In this document: piece by piece, positions 31,031 to 42,764 of the stretch | Numbering within the stretch: the stretch's first letter is position 1 | Layout of the letters: the number at the start of each line of letters is the position of its first letter | Source: Pelobates cultripes | Taxonomy: Eukaryota > Chordata > Amphibia > Anura > Pelobatidae | Reading direction: 5' to 3' | NCBI GenBank assembly: GCA_933207985.1 | Contig: OW240916.1 | Span: forward strand, 83,838,997-83,902,996 | Length of the DNA: 64,000 nucleotides | Notes under the pieces: model-generated | Databases searched by the model: none | The model's input: only the letters and a program-made list of their open reading frames with translations | What the model was told of the DNA's origin: nothing | Program-made: the position numbers and the translations under genes

Positions 31031-31986
31031 TGGAACACACACCACATTCATGGATTTATTAATGCCTGAATGTCCAGCAGTTACATTGTTGTGAAACACC
31101 CTCATGACATTCTCTCTTTCAGTCAACGGAACAAACAATTTATCTAGTGGTTTATTGCATGGTGCCTGGGACTGAGCCTCCATGATAGCACCAAGCAAAG
31201 GGGATTATAAGGAAAGAACAGTGGAAGCAATGATACACTCAGGTGGAACATTAGGGGATGTCTCTTGTTCTGGTACTGATTCGGTGTCAAACTGTCTAGA
31301 TAAGGCGTCCACTTTCACATTTTTGGAACCAGGTCTGTAGGTTATAAGAAAGTTAAATCGAGACAGGAACAAAGACCATCTAGCCTGTCAAGAAGACAGT
31401 CGTTTAGCATCCCATATATGGTCAGTAATTCTTGTGGTCAGTAATGATCAACAGGAAGTCCTTTGAACCCTCTTAAAGATGTCACCAGTCTTTAAGCGCT
31501 AGTATAATGGCCAACAATTCCCTGCTGCCAATATCATAATTACGCTCGGCCGGAGACAACTTTCTAGAGAAATACCCACATGGATGCAAAGGGGTATCCT
31601 GACTCTTCCTCTGAGAAAGAACAGCCCCCACCCCAGTTTTGGATGCATCAACCTCCAGTAGGAAGGTTTTGCTGGTGTCAGGTTGTATCAAAATGTCGGC
31701 TGAAGCAAAACAAATTTAAGAAGTTCAAAGGCTTCCTTAGAAAATATCGTACTGCTAGCTAGTGTGTCATATTGGTGATGGGGAAGAGAAACCCTTTGAT
31801 AAATCTCCTGTAATAATTAGCAAACCCAATAAACTTTTGGATTGCTTTTAGTCCATTGGGCAATGGATCGATCTGAAAACCAGAGGCAGAAATGTTATAC
31901 CCCAAAAACTGTACCTCAGTCTGGTCAAAGATGCATTTTTCCAGTTTGCAATAAAGTTTATTTTTAAGTAAAGTTTGCAACACTTG

Positions 31987-33294
31987 TGTTACGGTTGCCT
32001 CCAGGCTAGCTGAAAGTTAGGAAAGAATGCTCCTAGCGCTCACCAAAGGACCATCAGCACCGTAGACACCATAACTACTGCAGACTCCACGAACCGCCGC
32101 TGCTGGGCTGGGATCTCGTCGTCTGCTATCCGCCTTGGACCTATGACCAGGCTCCAGGTTCCAGTAGGTGAACCTCTTCCTTCTGTAGAGCGAAGCAGGA
32201 TCAGGAACAAGAGCTCTTACAAGAGCTCAGTAGCTAAGGGAGTATGCAGAGCATAGCAATCCCTGTAGTGATTATAGCTGTCTCCTACAAACACGAGTCG
32301 AGGCTGCAAGTTAGAGGTTCAAGTAGTTGTTTAATCAGCCCCAAAGGGCTTTCTTTTATGCAGGTTTTACACACATAGTATCAACCACAGGGTTTTGTAG
32401 AACAACCAATTAAACACGTATTATACAGTAACACACTCCCATTCATTCCCACAAAATACTCCCCTCTGCCTGTGATATAATTACTGTACACAATGGGTTA
32501 ATGTAGTTATCACAGGCAGGAAAAATATACTTTTTACACATTTACTATAACTTTAAAACTATACATCCAGTCTCCATATTCTTACTCAGCATACTTCAAA
32601 TACAAACATACTCAAATTTCAGGCAATTCTCTCCAGTAGTTAAAAAGTTAGCTGGAAGTCCTTTGTGACCGACCGCAAGCATTCTTTCCTCCCCAAAACA
32701 GTTCCATAGATTTGGGCTGTGCGGTCGGTCAATTTTACACTGAAAAAATGACTACGTCCTAATCTCCGAACCGGACTTAGATGTTGCGGCTGAAAACTGA
32801 GTGGAGGAGAAGGTAAGGGTCAGCGGTGTTCGCGTAAATGTGTAGCCAATTTCAGTTCCATGGATTTGGCTGCACACACCGCTGACCGCGTTCGACTGAA
32901 TAAAGATGGCCACCGCCACGTGTTCGTTTGTACGAACGGCGGCCACCCAGCGGTCGGCAATTTACCTACAGCAGCCTCCCAGCCTGGGAGGTAAATTAGC
33001 CGCACACTTCCACTTTTGTGTGTTCCGCCTGTGTAATACTTGGTTCAGTAAGCCCCATTTACTGAACCAAGTGGGAAAAAGGCACGAACAAGTTATTTTA
33101 CAGGTCTGGGAACATAGTCTTAAAGGGGCATTGTTCACCAAAGTCACAATGTGCCCACAGATGGTTCTTAAAGGGCCATACACATCAGGGCCATAGTCAT
33201 GAGGAAGGAGGCTGGCAATTAGGCTTCTCCATAATCCAGGGGAACATGGCAATTTGTCACTTAAAGAAACAGTGACAAAAGACAGTTTGTAACA
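31987..33294 (-). mobile_element. Solo LTR, family LTR-X copy C, nested in Ty3 copy 2
   Basis: 1308 bp, starts TGTTACGGTTGCC and ends GTTTGTAACA, with a perfect 5-bp duplication ACTTG (31982-31986 and 33295-33299). Removing it rejoins the Ty3 pol text across the junction. It shares with copies A and B the block AGGCTGCAAGTTAGAG...TTTAATCAGCC...TTTTATGCAGG (about 32300-32365). Read on the minus strand this gives CATAAAAG and ATTAAA. Confidence 0.8.
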
Positions 33295-34965
33295 ACTTGT
33301 TTAACATGTTTGTGGTGAGTCTGAAGGTCAGGGGAATAAATAAGGATATCATCCAGGTAAACTAAGACAAATGAATAAATATAGTCCCTGAGTACATCTT
33401 TAAAAAAGTCCTGGAACATGACCGGAGCATTGCATAACCCAAAGGGCATAACAAGGTACTCATAGTGCCCACTTCTAGTGTTAAATGCCATGATTTTCCT
33501 TAATCCTTACCAAATTGTATGCACTCCTGAGGTCAAGTTTAGTTAAGACTTTAGCACCCTGGAGTACCTCAAACAATTCGGAAATGAGGGGAATGGGATA
33601 GGCATTTTTAAATGGCAATTTTGTTTAGTGCACTATAGTCAATGCATTGACGTAATTCTCCATCTTTTTTAGATACAAAAAGAACCCTGCACCAGCAGGC
33701 GAGGATGATTTACGGATGTGGCCCTTACTTAGGGAATCTTTGACGTATTCATCCATTATTCTACTCTCCTGTGATGATAAGGCATACACTGCTCCCTTGG
33801 GTGGCAGATTTATGGAGCAGTTATAAGATCTGTGAGGAGGTAGAATATCGGTCTGACTCTTACTGAATACCCCCTTAAACTCCCAGTATTGTATGGGAAC
33901 CTCAGAGACCTTTATAGGTATAGAATGTTTTTTGACAAAATGTACATCAATGAAGTTTCCTGCCGCACCTGAGTAGATCAGGGCTTTGCATGAAAAGTTC
34001 TTCTGATTACAATCGGATGAAATATCAAGGAGGAATCTATTTTTGTTATCCCCAGAGGACGTTTCCATCACACCTAAGACCTGTCCTTTTTTACCGCAGT
34101 ATAGATATAGACCCTCTTTTCTTCTATATTGTCTTTCTGCCTCTGACAGTCTATTCATCCCCAACTGCATAGGTTCAGGATTGGACTGCACGTAGAGGTC
34201 AGGAACAACAGGTCTGGAGAAACGAAGTGCTAATGACAGCCATATGTCTGGTTCTATTTCTGGTAATTTCTCTGGTTCTAAGTCTGTTATCAATCTGCAT
34301 GACAAGTGTGATAAACTCATTTAACCTTTTAGGTAGGTCTTTGGCAGCAATTTCATCGAGAATAGTCTCGGATAATCCTTTTTTAAATGCAGAGATTAAC
34401 CCGCTATTAGTCCAGGCTACCTCAGATGTAAAGGTACTAAATTCTATGGCGTAATCTGAGATAGACCGGTTCCCTTGTTTGATATGAATTACGGCAGTGG
34501 AAGCCTCATCCTCCCTGCCTAATGGTTCAAATGTTAATTAGAATTCCGCAAGGAATTCCTGGTAGTTGTATGCAATACTCCTATTGCTCTCCCATAAAGG
34601 ATTGGCCCAACCTTTAAGTTGGTTCATTAGGTAACCAATCTTAACTCTATCAAAGGGAAAAGAATCTTGGTGAGGCTTCAAAATGGTACTCAATTTGATT
34701 CAGAAATCCCCGGAATTCTCGAATATTACCATCAAAATGCATGGAGGAGATAGGGAGATAGCAGGTGCCATATGTACTATAGGTAGAGGTACATTAGGCA
34801 GGGGTGACAGTCGGGGAAACCTGAGGCTGTAAATGCGCTGTTCAAGTAAGAAGCGTACTGAAAGCCTGGGCAAACTGATCCATATGGTGAGCATTCTCCT
34901 CTAGCTTTCTCTCGCAAGCTGCTATGTGGTGACACAGTTCTGCAAGATCTATGGCCATGTTGTAA

Positions 34966-35544
34966 TGTCAGGGTACCAGTTGATCCAGCACGCAGAACTG
35001 TATCACACCTAGGACTAAAGGTAACGTCTTACCAGGCCTTAGAATGGCCAGACTTAATGTACCAAAGAATAGTCAGAATACTTGCCGAGGTCAGGGACAC
35101 ACAATGAGACACAATGATGAGGTAATGCAAAAAGTCAAGGATACCAGAATACAAGGAAGTCAAAACGAAGCCAAAGTCAAAACCAGACCAAAAACGCTCA
35201 AGAACACACTCTCGGACAACCAATAAACGAAACCACGACAGGGCAATGAGCTAAAGGAATAGCTACGTTAAATAACCCTCTTGTGGATCCGATTGGCCAT
35301 AACCGGCCTTTGACCCCAGAACGTGCGTGTGAGTTCATGGTGTGACGTTACGCGCACGTCAACGTCGTCATTAATGTGGGAGGATGTGGGGTTACAAATG
35401 GGAATCAATCCACAGAGGTTGGTGTCTATTAACATGCCGTAGGATTCAGATACATCGGCACAGGACTGCTGAGTAGCACCTCTGTTAATGCCAGAAAGGC
35501 ATTTGACATTATGGGTACCACCAGGTGAGGATGAACATGTGACA
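34966..35544 (-). repeat. 5' LTR of Ty3 copy 2
   Basis: 579 bp; on the minus strand it begins TGTCACATG and ends CCTGACA. The next bases on the minus strand read TTACAACATGGCC, so the gag ATG follows within 8 bp, as in the intact relative. Confidence 0.85.
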
Positions 35545-35659
35545 GGGGAATAAAATATGGCTCTTTAGAGTCGCTGATCTGGCCCATAGTCTTTTGGCAG
35601 GAGGCTGGCAAGCAGGCCCCTCCAAAAGCCTGTGGCAAGGTTCTGTTCGACACAGAAGG

Positions 35660-37100
35660 GTTTTATTTGCACACAGTACCTTTTAAAAAAAAAAATGTTG
35701 GTCTGTCCTTTTGCATATGTTTTATGTAATAAACTAAAAGTAAAAGCTAGGCATTAAACGTTACTTACCACTGATTTTGTGTGTGTGTGTGTATATATTT
35801 GTTAGAATGGTGTGTTATAAGGGAACATAAAGTTAGTTACTAATTTTTTTTTTTTATTTCCTGATCATTTAAAAAAAAAAATAGGTTTAAATTAAGTCTT
35901 ATTCACCTGAAACCTAGCACTGGGCACTGTTTTTCACGCCCCCACTGTCATGGTAGCAAATGTGCGGTTCATTCAAATGAATTTTAAAGACCATTTAGCC
36001 AACTCAAAGCGCGTGCCCTGAGCTGGCAAGCGGAAGGAGTGGGAAGTTTTAAATAAATGAACATCTATGGAAAAGAAAGACTGATCATTTAAACAGTTAT
36101 TGATATGACCTTAATAGACAGTTGGCAAACCATAGTGTGAAAGTACATATATGTTGAAGTTTACTCTGGGGATGATGCAGATAAATTGAAGCAGACCTTG
36201 CACTGTTTATGCAATCCAGGCATGGCGCATGGTGTGCTTTTATATGGAAGGTTGTTGCCACAATGGTAAATCCTAAAAGATAACAGGACGCTGAATATTT
36301 TGTTTTCTGTCTAAAGTCATAAATTGGCAGACTGTACGATATGGTACTGTTGGGTATCTTAATATTCTGTGCAAGCTGGTTAGAAGTACAACATATACAT
36401 TTGAAATCCACTTAGAATTCCCAAAAATTCTCGCTTACAGGTTTATTACCTGCAATATTTTCTTTTTTCCCTGTCCCAGAGGAGTTCAAACTATCTCTTT
36501 GGGAGACTACAGGACATGGCACCACTTCAAGGGCAACATCCCCTTTAGCTACTGGAGAGCAGAAGCTGCAGTAACCTTGTACATAGCTGCATGGTCAGTA
36601 AGAAAATGGGTAAATCCACAATTTTACTGGGACTAGTGAATAGCGCATGGGAAAGCCAGGGACCGGGAAGTTTGTTTGAGATTTTTGTAGGCTTGGGAGA
36701 AGCTGGGGGATTTGGTGGCCCAATCTGTCTATGTGTGGCAGTCTCCAAACTCCATTCCTGTTTTTACATTGAACAGCAGCTCTGTTCTGAAGTACATCAT
36801 TTGTGCATTAAGGTATTTTTCCTTTATTTTTTCCAGTGGAGTTTATGCTAACTATTTAATTTTGGCACAGGTCATAGGTAGGATATGGATTTATTCTATC
36901 TTTATGTATTATATAAATTTGCAGATACATAATTTGCAGCTGTCCAGGAGTCCCTTTCCAATTTTAAATTGGATGAATTTTGTGCACAAACATCGGTAGA
37001 CTTGGCCCGCTCTTTTTCAAAATCAGTAGATAGGTAGGCGATCACAGAGCATTGTGGCTTAAAGCATGGGATGCTAACACCTCATCCAAAAAGGTCTGTG
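35660..37100. other. Sequence between LTR-X copy B and the DIRS relic
   Basis: No gene seen. A short (TG)n run lies at 35779-35792. From about 36480 the sequence may already belong to the left part of the DIRS element, but no diagnostic motif was found before about 37330. Confidence 0.35.
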
Positions 37101-40100
37101 TACCCTGCACTTTTCAGGTAATAAATTATTTGGGAAACGGCTCGATGACTGACTGTATCAAGCTTGCAGCAGAAGGTAAGACAGCCATGTGACAAAAGAC
37201 TGAGAAGATCTACTGATTCTAAAAGTAGGTCCTTCTGGCGCTCTCGCCAATACAGACCTGCAAAGGAATCCTCTAGATCTCCGCCATTAAAGGGCAGCCG
37301 ATCAAGAGATGGATAGGTAAAGGGGCATTTTCACACGAGAACTGAAAGTTTTGATTGGATGCAGGTCCAAGCGCCAAAGGTGGGCACCTATCTGCTCCAA
37401 TTTGTAGAAGTTTTGGTCCAGCAGGTGGTTGTCGAAAGGATATTGCTTGGAATTTCAATTTCACCCTCTAGAGAATTTTTCATTTCAAATCCACTAGGGA
37501 ATCTGAGGAAATTCATAAAATAATTTTCTTCCATGACTGAACAGAGCATCATCCTTCCAGTCCCCAAACTGGTAAGATTCTCCAAGGGTTTTATTCTCTT
37601 AGGCTCCTGGCTCCCATGGAAGTATACATTTGGAGGCCTTTTTGGGATTTTTATGTGCTAAATACATACTTGCGTTAAGAGGATTCAGGATAAAATGGAG
37701 TTGTGTCTTCAGAGGATTGGATGTTGTTGATTGATCTGAAAGATGCCTACTTTCACGTTCCCATTGCCAGAAGACATTATAGGTATCTCAGTATTTGTGT
37801 TAAGGGGAAGCATTTTTAGTTCTGGGACTTATCCTTCAGTCTCAATTCAGCACCCAGAATGTTCACAAAGATTCTGGTGTTTAGGGTTGCAGACATCAGA
37901 TTGGAAAAATAGAAGTGTTCCACTACTTCAAAGAACCAGTCTGATCTGTTGTGTCATCAGGACAGAGTGCTGACGATGTTGCAAAAACAAGGATGGGGTG
38001 TGAATTGGAACAAGAGTCAACTTTCTTCACAAGCCATAGTCTATCTATGGCAGGCTTCCCCAAACTCTGGTCCTCCAGATGTTGCTGAACTACTACTCCC
38101 ATGATTCTCAGCCTATTTCATTAATAGAATCATGAGAGTTGTAGTTCAGCAACATCTGGAGGGCCAGAGTTTGGGGAGGCTAATCTATGGGCTCATTTCA
38201 ACACCGGGATAAGGATGGTGAGACTATAGACAGAAAAAGGAATCAAGCTAAAATAATCTTTCAGTTTGTCAAGGTCACAGCTCAAACATATATGTGCCTC
38301 TCATGTACCATGTCCTCAATGATTAGCATCATGAAATGGGTTCAGTATGATCTATGCTGTCCTCTGAAAGCTTTCCTAGCCAAATACAAGTTTTAGGACC
38401 TAAATAAACTGATCGTTATCCCAAGCAGCGTAAAGGTAGCCCTGAAATGGAGCTCTACAGGATGAAAACCTCTTTCAAGGTTTTTCACTAGAAATGCTCC
38501 TGTGGGTCACAGTAATTACAGATGCTTGTCTGAAAGGATAGGGGCCCATCTGGAAGTTGGAGAAGTTTCAACCCAGACCCATTAGATGGATATTGGAGGA
38601 TGTTTCTATCAGCCATCCAGGGATCAGCATTGGGGAAGTTGATTACCTCAGTCGACATTGTCTCCATCCAGGGGAATGACTGCTGAGCTGACTCCTTGTG
38701 CTTTCAGGTTGATTGTTCAATTATAAGGACTGCCTAATGAAGACGCATCCAACAGGCAGCTCAATAATTTTTTTTGAACATTTCATCCACAGACAGAAGC
38801 ATCTGGAACTTCTAGAAGGCATGTTTCCTATATTTCCTCTCATATTCAAGCTTCTTTTGAGGATTTAACAACAACGCAAGGAGGTCCAAGTAGTGTTATA
38901 ATTTTGGCCCAGGAGGCCTTGGGTCCCTCTGTTATGGAGTCTGTACTTGGAACCTCTTCTTCATCTCCTGTAAGACCCAATAATTCTAGTTCAGGGTCCA
39001 CTGTTGCATTAATCTCCCCAGTATTTACACCTAGTGGTTTGAAAGCTGAAAGGAGATTATTGAGAGATAAGGGGTTTTCTGAAGAAGTAATCCATATGAT
39101 ACGTTAGGCAAGGAAGAGGTCCACATCGTCTTCCTATAACATGTGAAATATCTTCTGTAAATGATCTATCCAACATGATGTATCTATAGTTTCCCTATCG
39201 CCAAAAGATTTGATAAAGGTTTGAGTATGAATATTATAAGGTTCAAGCAGCTCTTTCTGGAATCGGGCTGTGGATCAGATGTGGCCAGATTTTTCACAGC
39301 CATACTATGTGTCCAACCACCAGCCACATCTTCTACAACTTCATTAGACTTTCCTCTGGTTTTATCAGCCTTAAAATCTGCACTGATCGGAACTGGCAGC
39401 CTTAGCAGTAGACATACCTTACCTATCTTTTCATTATGACAAAGCAATTCTTAAAACTGTTCCTCCCAAGGGTGGTTTCTAGTTTCCACTTGAACTAGGA
39501 CATTGTGCTGCCTAGTTTCTTTGCTTCTCCATTTTCCAATGCAGAGATCATCCTACATAAATTGGATGTGGTTCGTTGATTGAGACATTATGTTACCCCC
39601 TCCCAGACATTCCCTCAGCTCTCTGGAATTCCTTTGGGACCAGACAAAGGTGAACAAGCATTGGTCCAGACCATCCTCAAGTGCTTAACGCACACTCTAC
39701 TTTCAGCATCCTGGACAGCAGCAGCAGCACAGATTCCGGCATATCAGGTTTGCAGAGCAGCTACCTTCTCAGAATACTTTCATTAGGCACTACAGCCTTG
39801 ATGTGAGATCAACTAAAGGGTGCCCTTTTTAAAAGCTGTTCTACAAGCCTCTTCTGTTTAAATATATTTTTTCAGCAGTATGATGGTGTTGTGTGTTTTT
39901 TATTTCCCTCCCAGTATAGTTTGGTTGGGAAAGTCCTATCATTAGTTCTGCAGTGGCCATCACCAGGAAAACTGAAAATGTAATTTTTAATATTTTCTCT
40001 CGATAATGGGCCTCAACAGCACTGAGGACCCACCCTGCTTCTGTTGCTTTTTAACAATCTGGTGGGGATTGTCTGGTGGGAGGAGCTTAACCCTATTGTG

Positions 40101-40170
40101 AGTGCTGCTGTGACCCATTATCGGGAAAGGAAAATATTGGTTAGTAGACGTTAATTTTCCATTTCTTCTC
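37100..40170 (+). pseudogene. DIRS-like retroelement relic with RT, RNase H and tyrosine recombinase traces
   Basis: Plus-strand traces occur in DIRS order. RT: VGTYLLQFVEVLVQQVVV region (about 37380-37435), then a LIDLKDAYFHVPIAR-type block (about 37730-37775) and GWGVNWNKSQLSSQ (about 37995-38035). RNase H: a degraded TDA...GAHLE region (about 38520-38560), then DYLSRH (about 38642-38660). Tyrosine recombinase: LKAERRLLRDKGFSEEVIHM and RQARKRSTSSSYN (39040-39140), LDFPLVLSALKSA (about 39350), QVCRAATFSE near 39750. The frame breaks many times. The right end (39975-40170) contains inverted CGATAATGGG / CCCATTATCG arms 110 bp apart. A hAT MITE (38051-38182) splits the RT part. Confidence 0.75.
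38051..38182. mobile_element. hAT MITE, near-perfect hairpin, inserted in the DIRS relic
   Basis: 132 bp with ends CAGGCTTCCCCAAACTCTGG and, inverted, TAGCCTCCCCAAACTCTGG. The arms pair along almost the whole length (CAGATGTTGCTGAACTAC with its inverse). The 8-bp flanks are identical: ATCTATGG at 38043-38050 and 38183-38190, the target size of hAT transposases. Non-coding. Confidence 0.85.
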
Positions 40171-41249
40171 TGCGCCAGGTGCATAGGACCAAAAACAATA
40201 ATTGAAAGGGTGCTAAAAGGGCCCCAGTTGCAGGATAAAATAATGTGGATTTCTATACTTGATTTTACTTTATATATTGTTTTAACTATAGTGATAAGTG
40301 AACATAATATTAAAAATCCTCAGATGGGATACTTACTCTTTAAATTACGCATATGGTTAGCTTTGGAATCTTCATATTAGTCATTTGACTCCACATATAG
40401 CTCACCATAGTGCTAAAAGCTAATTTGTAAAATCTTTAATCTAAATTAAACGTAAGCCAAAATGTCACAACATTTTGCTATCTGATCTAAATCAGGCTGA
40501 AAACGTAGTATGAGACCTACCCCGTATTCTTTGTTACACATGTGTAACTTCCATGAGCTAAATGCTATCTGAAACGTATGTCAAGCAGAGGTTACAAGCA
40601 AAAGTATTATTAGAAGTGAAGCAATTGCATGTTACATTCGGTCACAAATTTCAATTCACACTTTAGTGAATTACTCTTGACCGGCACATACAAACATGAT
40701 TCTGCAAAGGGAAAAAAATAACTCAAGCACATGAATGAGAATGGCATGAATTTAAAACCTGAACAAATAATTTGAAAGAGGGGCATCTGCATTAAGTTAG
40801 CATAATTAAACATTTTACTGCAAAGTCTCATCATTATCAAAGAAAAACCCAGGCTCTCCCACATTTATTGACTGGAAAGGCAGATAACTAAATCATACTT
40901 TTGGCATTGTCTTAATGGGTCGATTGTGTAAATGTCCACCCCATTTATTAATTGTAGCATTTAAATAAAATAATCATTACACAGGGCATTGGTCTCATCA
41001 CTATGGCATTGGTCTCATCACTGCAAAAAAATTGCACAATTACATCTGAATTTGATTTACAAAAATAAAATGCATAATAAATGTATTTACATGACATTGG
41101 CATTATCATCGCGGATAAATGCAGTCCGTGCCACTCAAATAATCTGCATAAATATTATGTGAATTATACTGATAATTTGTCTTACAGCCATGAAGGCTCA
41201 TACAAATTCTACTAAGTGGCTGTGGGTGACACTGGGTATTTATTTTAAA
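40171..41249. other. Intergenic, no gene seen
   Basis: AT-rich unique-looking sequence. The only structure is a short tandem repeat of GGCATTGGTCTCATCACT-type units at about 40985-41022. Confidence 0.4.
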
Positions 41250-41510
41250 TAGGCAGCCAGACCACTTCACCTCATTGATTTGGTCTGAGTGCAGTGTCCC
41301 TGTCCTCTTTAGTCGTGCAATGTAAAACATTGCAGTTTTTGAGAAACTGCAATGATCATATTGCAGGACTAAGACTGCCTCTAGTGGCTGTCTGTTTGAC
41401 AGACAGCCACTAGAGGCACTTCCTGCTGGTTAGACGACTTTAGGTTCCCTGACGTTGGACGTCCTTACGCTCTGCATGAGGACATCCAGTGCCTGTTAAA
41501 TGCCCAGAGG
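41250..41510. mobile_element. T2-like MITE, truncated
   Basis: Contains CCAGACCACTTCACCTCATT, a strong hairpin of GCCTCTAGTGGCTGTCTG with its inverse at 41371-41419, and GAGGACATCCAGTGCC, all shared with the copies at 1044, 12463 and 42141. Neither terminal TTAAAGG is preserved. Confidence 0.55.
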
Positions 41511-42140
41511 AAAGAATTGAAGCCCTATGGGGAGGGCCTAATACGCTTGTAGCACTCGCCCCCTATCGAGTAAGGCTGAAGGAGGAAGAGCTTGCAATGC
41601 TAATATTTGACTTGGTATTGCAAGAGTGGAAGGTCAGCTTGGATGGCAGAGTGCTATGGAAAAAAGAATGGCTAGTGGGAATTTGTGCAACAGAGGTAGT
41701 GGTGAGCTATTTGCTTGCACACCTTTATTGGTGCTGGGAGTAGCTTGGGGCCCAGGGTAGAAAATGGAATAGAGAAGAATATGGAACATTTATTAACCAG
41801 GATGATGCCAAAAATATGAAGGGATATTGTATTGTTCATAAGGAGGAGGGAGTCCACACACTTCTCTTTTGATGATCCTTGGTACAAAACCACTTATGTA
41901 GAGTAGAAAATGTAGTATGGTCCAGGTCTTACTCAAAGTAGCAGTTTTTCTTTTTTCTAATTCTTTATGATGTGGCAGCATAACAATGAAGTCAACAATT
42001 TCAAGATTGCAACATTTTCGATAACATACATTGTCTTAAATTCCATCAGTAATACAATATATTTTAAAACATAACGCATATTATAACATATCAATTGTAG
42101 ACCCGGCTATAAAACATTAAACAATAAAGCATCCACTCCG
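41511..42140. other. Intergenic, no gene seen
   Basis: An 84-codon plus-strand frame at 41489-41743 and overlapping minus frames have no recognised domain and begin within repeat sequence. I treat them as chance. Confidence 0.35.
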
Positions 42141-42456
42141 TTAAAGGACCACTATAGGCACCCAGACCACTTAAATGAAGTGGTCTGGGTGCCTGGTCCA
42201 TCTAGGTTTAAACCTTATTGCTGTAAACTTAGCAGTTTCAGAGAAACTGAAGGGTTAATCCAGCCTCTAGTGGCTGTCTCACTGACAGCCGCTAGAGGCG
42301 CTTCCGCGCTTCTCACTGTGAAAATCACAGTGAGAAGACGCCAGCATCCATAGGAAAGCATTTAGAATGCTTTCCTATGAGACTGGCTGAATGCGCGCGC
42401 GGCTCTTGCTCAGGGCACTACGAGTATGTTTTCCTGGCACTATAGTGGTCCTTTAA
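42141..42456. mobile_element. T2-like MITE, complete
   Basis: TTAA at 42141-42144 and 42453-42456. Ends TTAAAGGACCACTATAGGC and GCACTATAGTGGTCCTTTAA. The interior holds three hairpins: CCAGACCACTT, GCCTCTAGTGGCTGTC and CTTCTCACTGTG, each with its inverse. This is the best preserved copy of the family in the window. Confidence 0.85.
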
Positions 42457-42764
42457 TGCCCCTCTCCAAGCATCCCCACATACATTCTCTTCCACATCAC
42501 TGCCCTTAGTCACGCCTCTCAGCGCTCAGTACTGGGGTCATTCACCATCTCATTCACCTAGGCCTCATACGTTATCAGACACCTCTCCATCCATTAATTT
42601 TTCTTGATCCAACTCATATTCACACTTCACACGTAACAGTCGTATTACTCTCCCATGAGTTAATTGCCTTGCTACTTACCTAATCTGAACCTGATAAAGT
42701 GAACGAGCGATGGATATGCTTATGCACTAGGCATATGTTGCTCAGGAGGGACTCTGCTATTCAC

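Larger units (their letters stand above)
29740..34957 (-). pseudogene. gag-pol of Ty3 copy 2, multiply broken
   Basis: From the high end downward: gag start (ATG near 34957), gag zinc-knuckle region with a damaged second half (GLYLYCGKKG near 34110), protease with SGAAG in place of DSGAAG (near 33970), RT N-part (about 33800-33625), RT core YLDDILIYSPDLQTHHKHV (about 33365-33310), LTR-X insertion, RT end (31983-31760), RNase H ([18 protein letters not shown], about 31660), integrase zinc region (about 31110), satellite block, then the integrase tail and a chromodomain ([14 protein letters not shown], about 29925). Frames change repeatedly. Confidence 0.85.
29173..35544 (-). mobile_element. 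Ty3/gypsy chromovirus copy 2, decayed, minus strand
   Basis: Two LTRs, 34966-35544 (its 5' LTR) and 29173-29718 (its 3' LTR), have TG...CA ends and are flanked by a perfect 5-bp duplication GGGGA (29168-29172 and 35545-35549). It is the same family as the intact element at 53463, with shared LTR text (CTTAGAATGGCC, AAAGAATAGTCA) and shared pol. Inside are broken gag and pol, a complete LTR-X copy (31987-33294) and a satellite-like block in place of much of the integrase (30330-31030). Confidence 0.9.
28379..35654 (-). mobile_element. Solo LTR, family LTR-X copy B, split by a Ty3 element
   Basis: LTR-X sequence begins TGTGACGGACCACC (28379), runs to 29172, resumes at 35550 after a Ty3 element with TSD GGGGA, and ends near 35654 (TTCGACACA). 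The resumed part (GCCCATAGTC, GGAGGCTGGCAAGCAGGC) matches the right end of copy C at about 33190-33220, which proves the two halves belong together. The flanks AAAGG (28374-28378) and GAAGG (35655-35659) are a 4-of-5 match for a target duplication. LTR-X itself is about 0.9 kb here. Confidence 0.65.
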
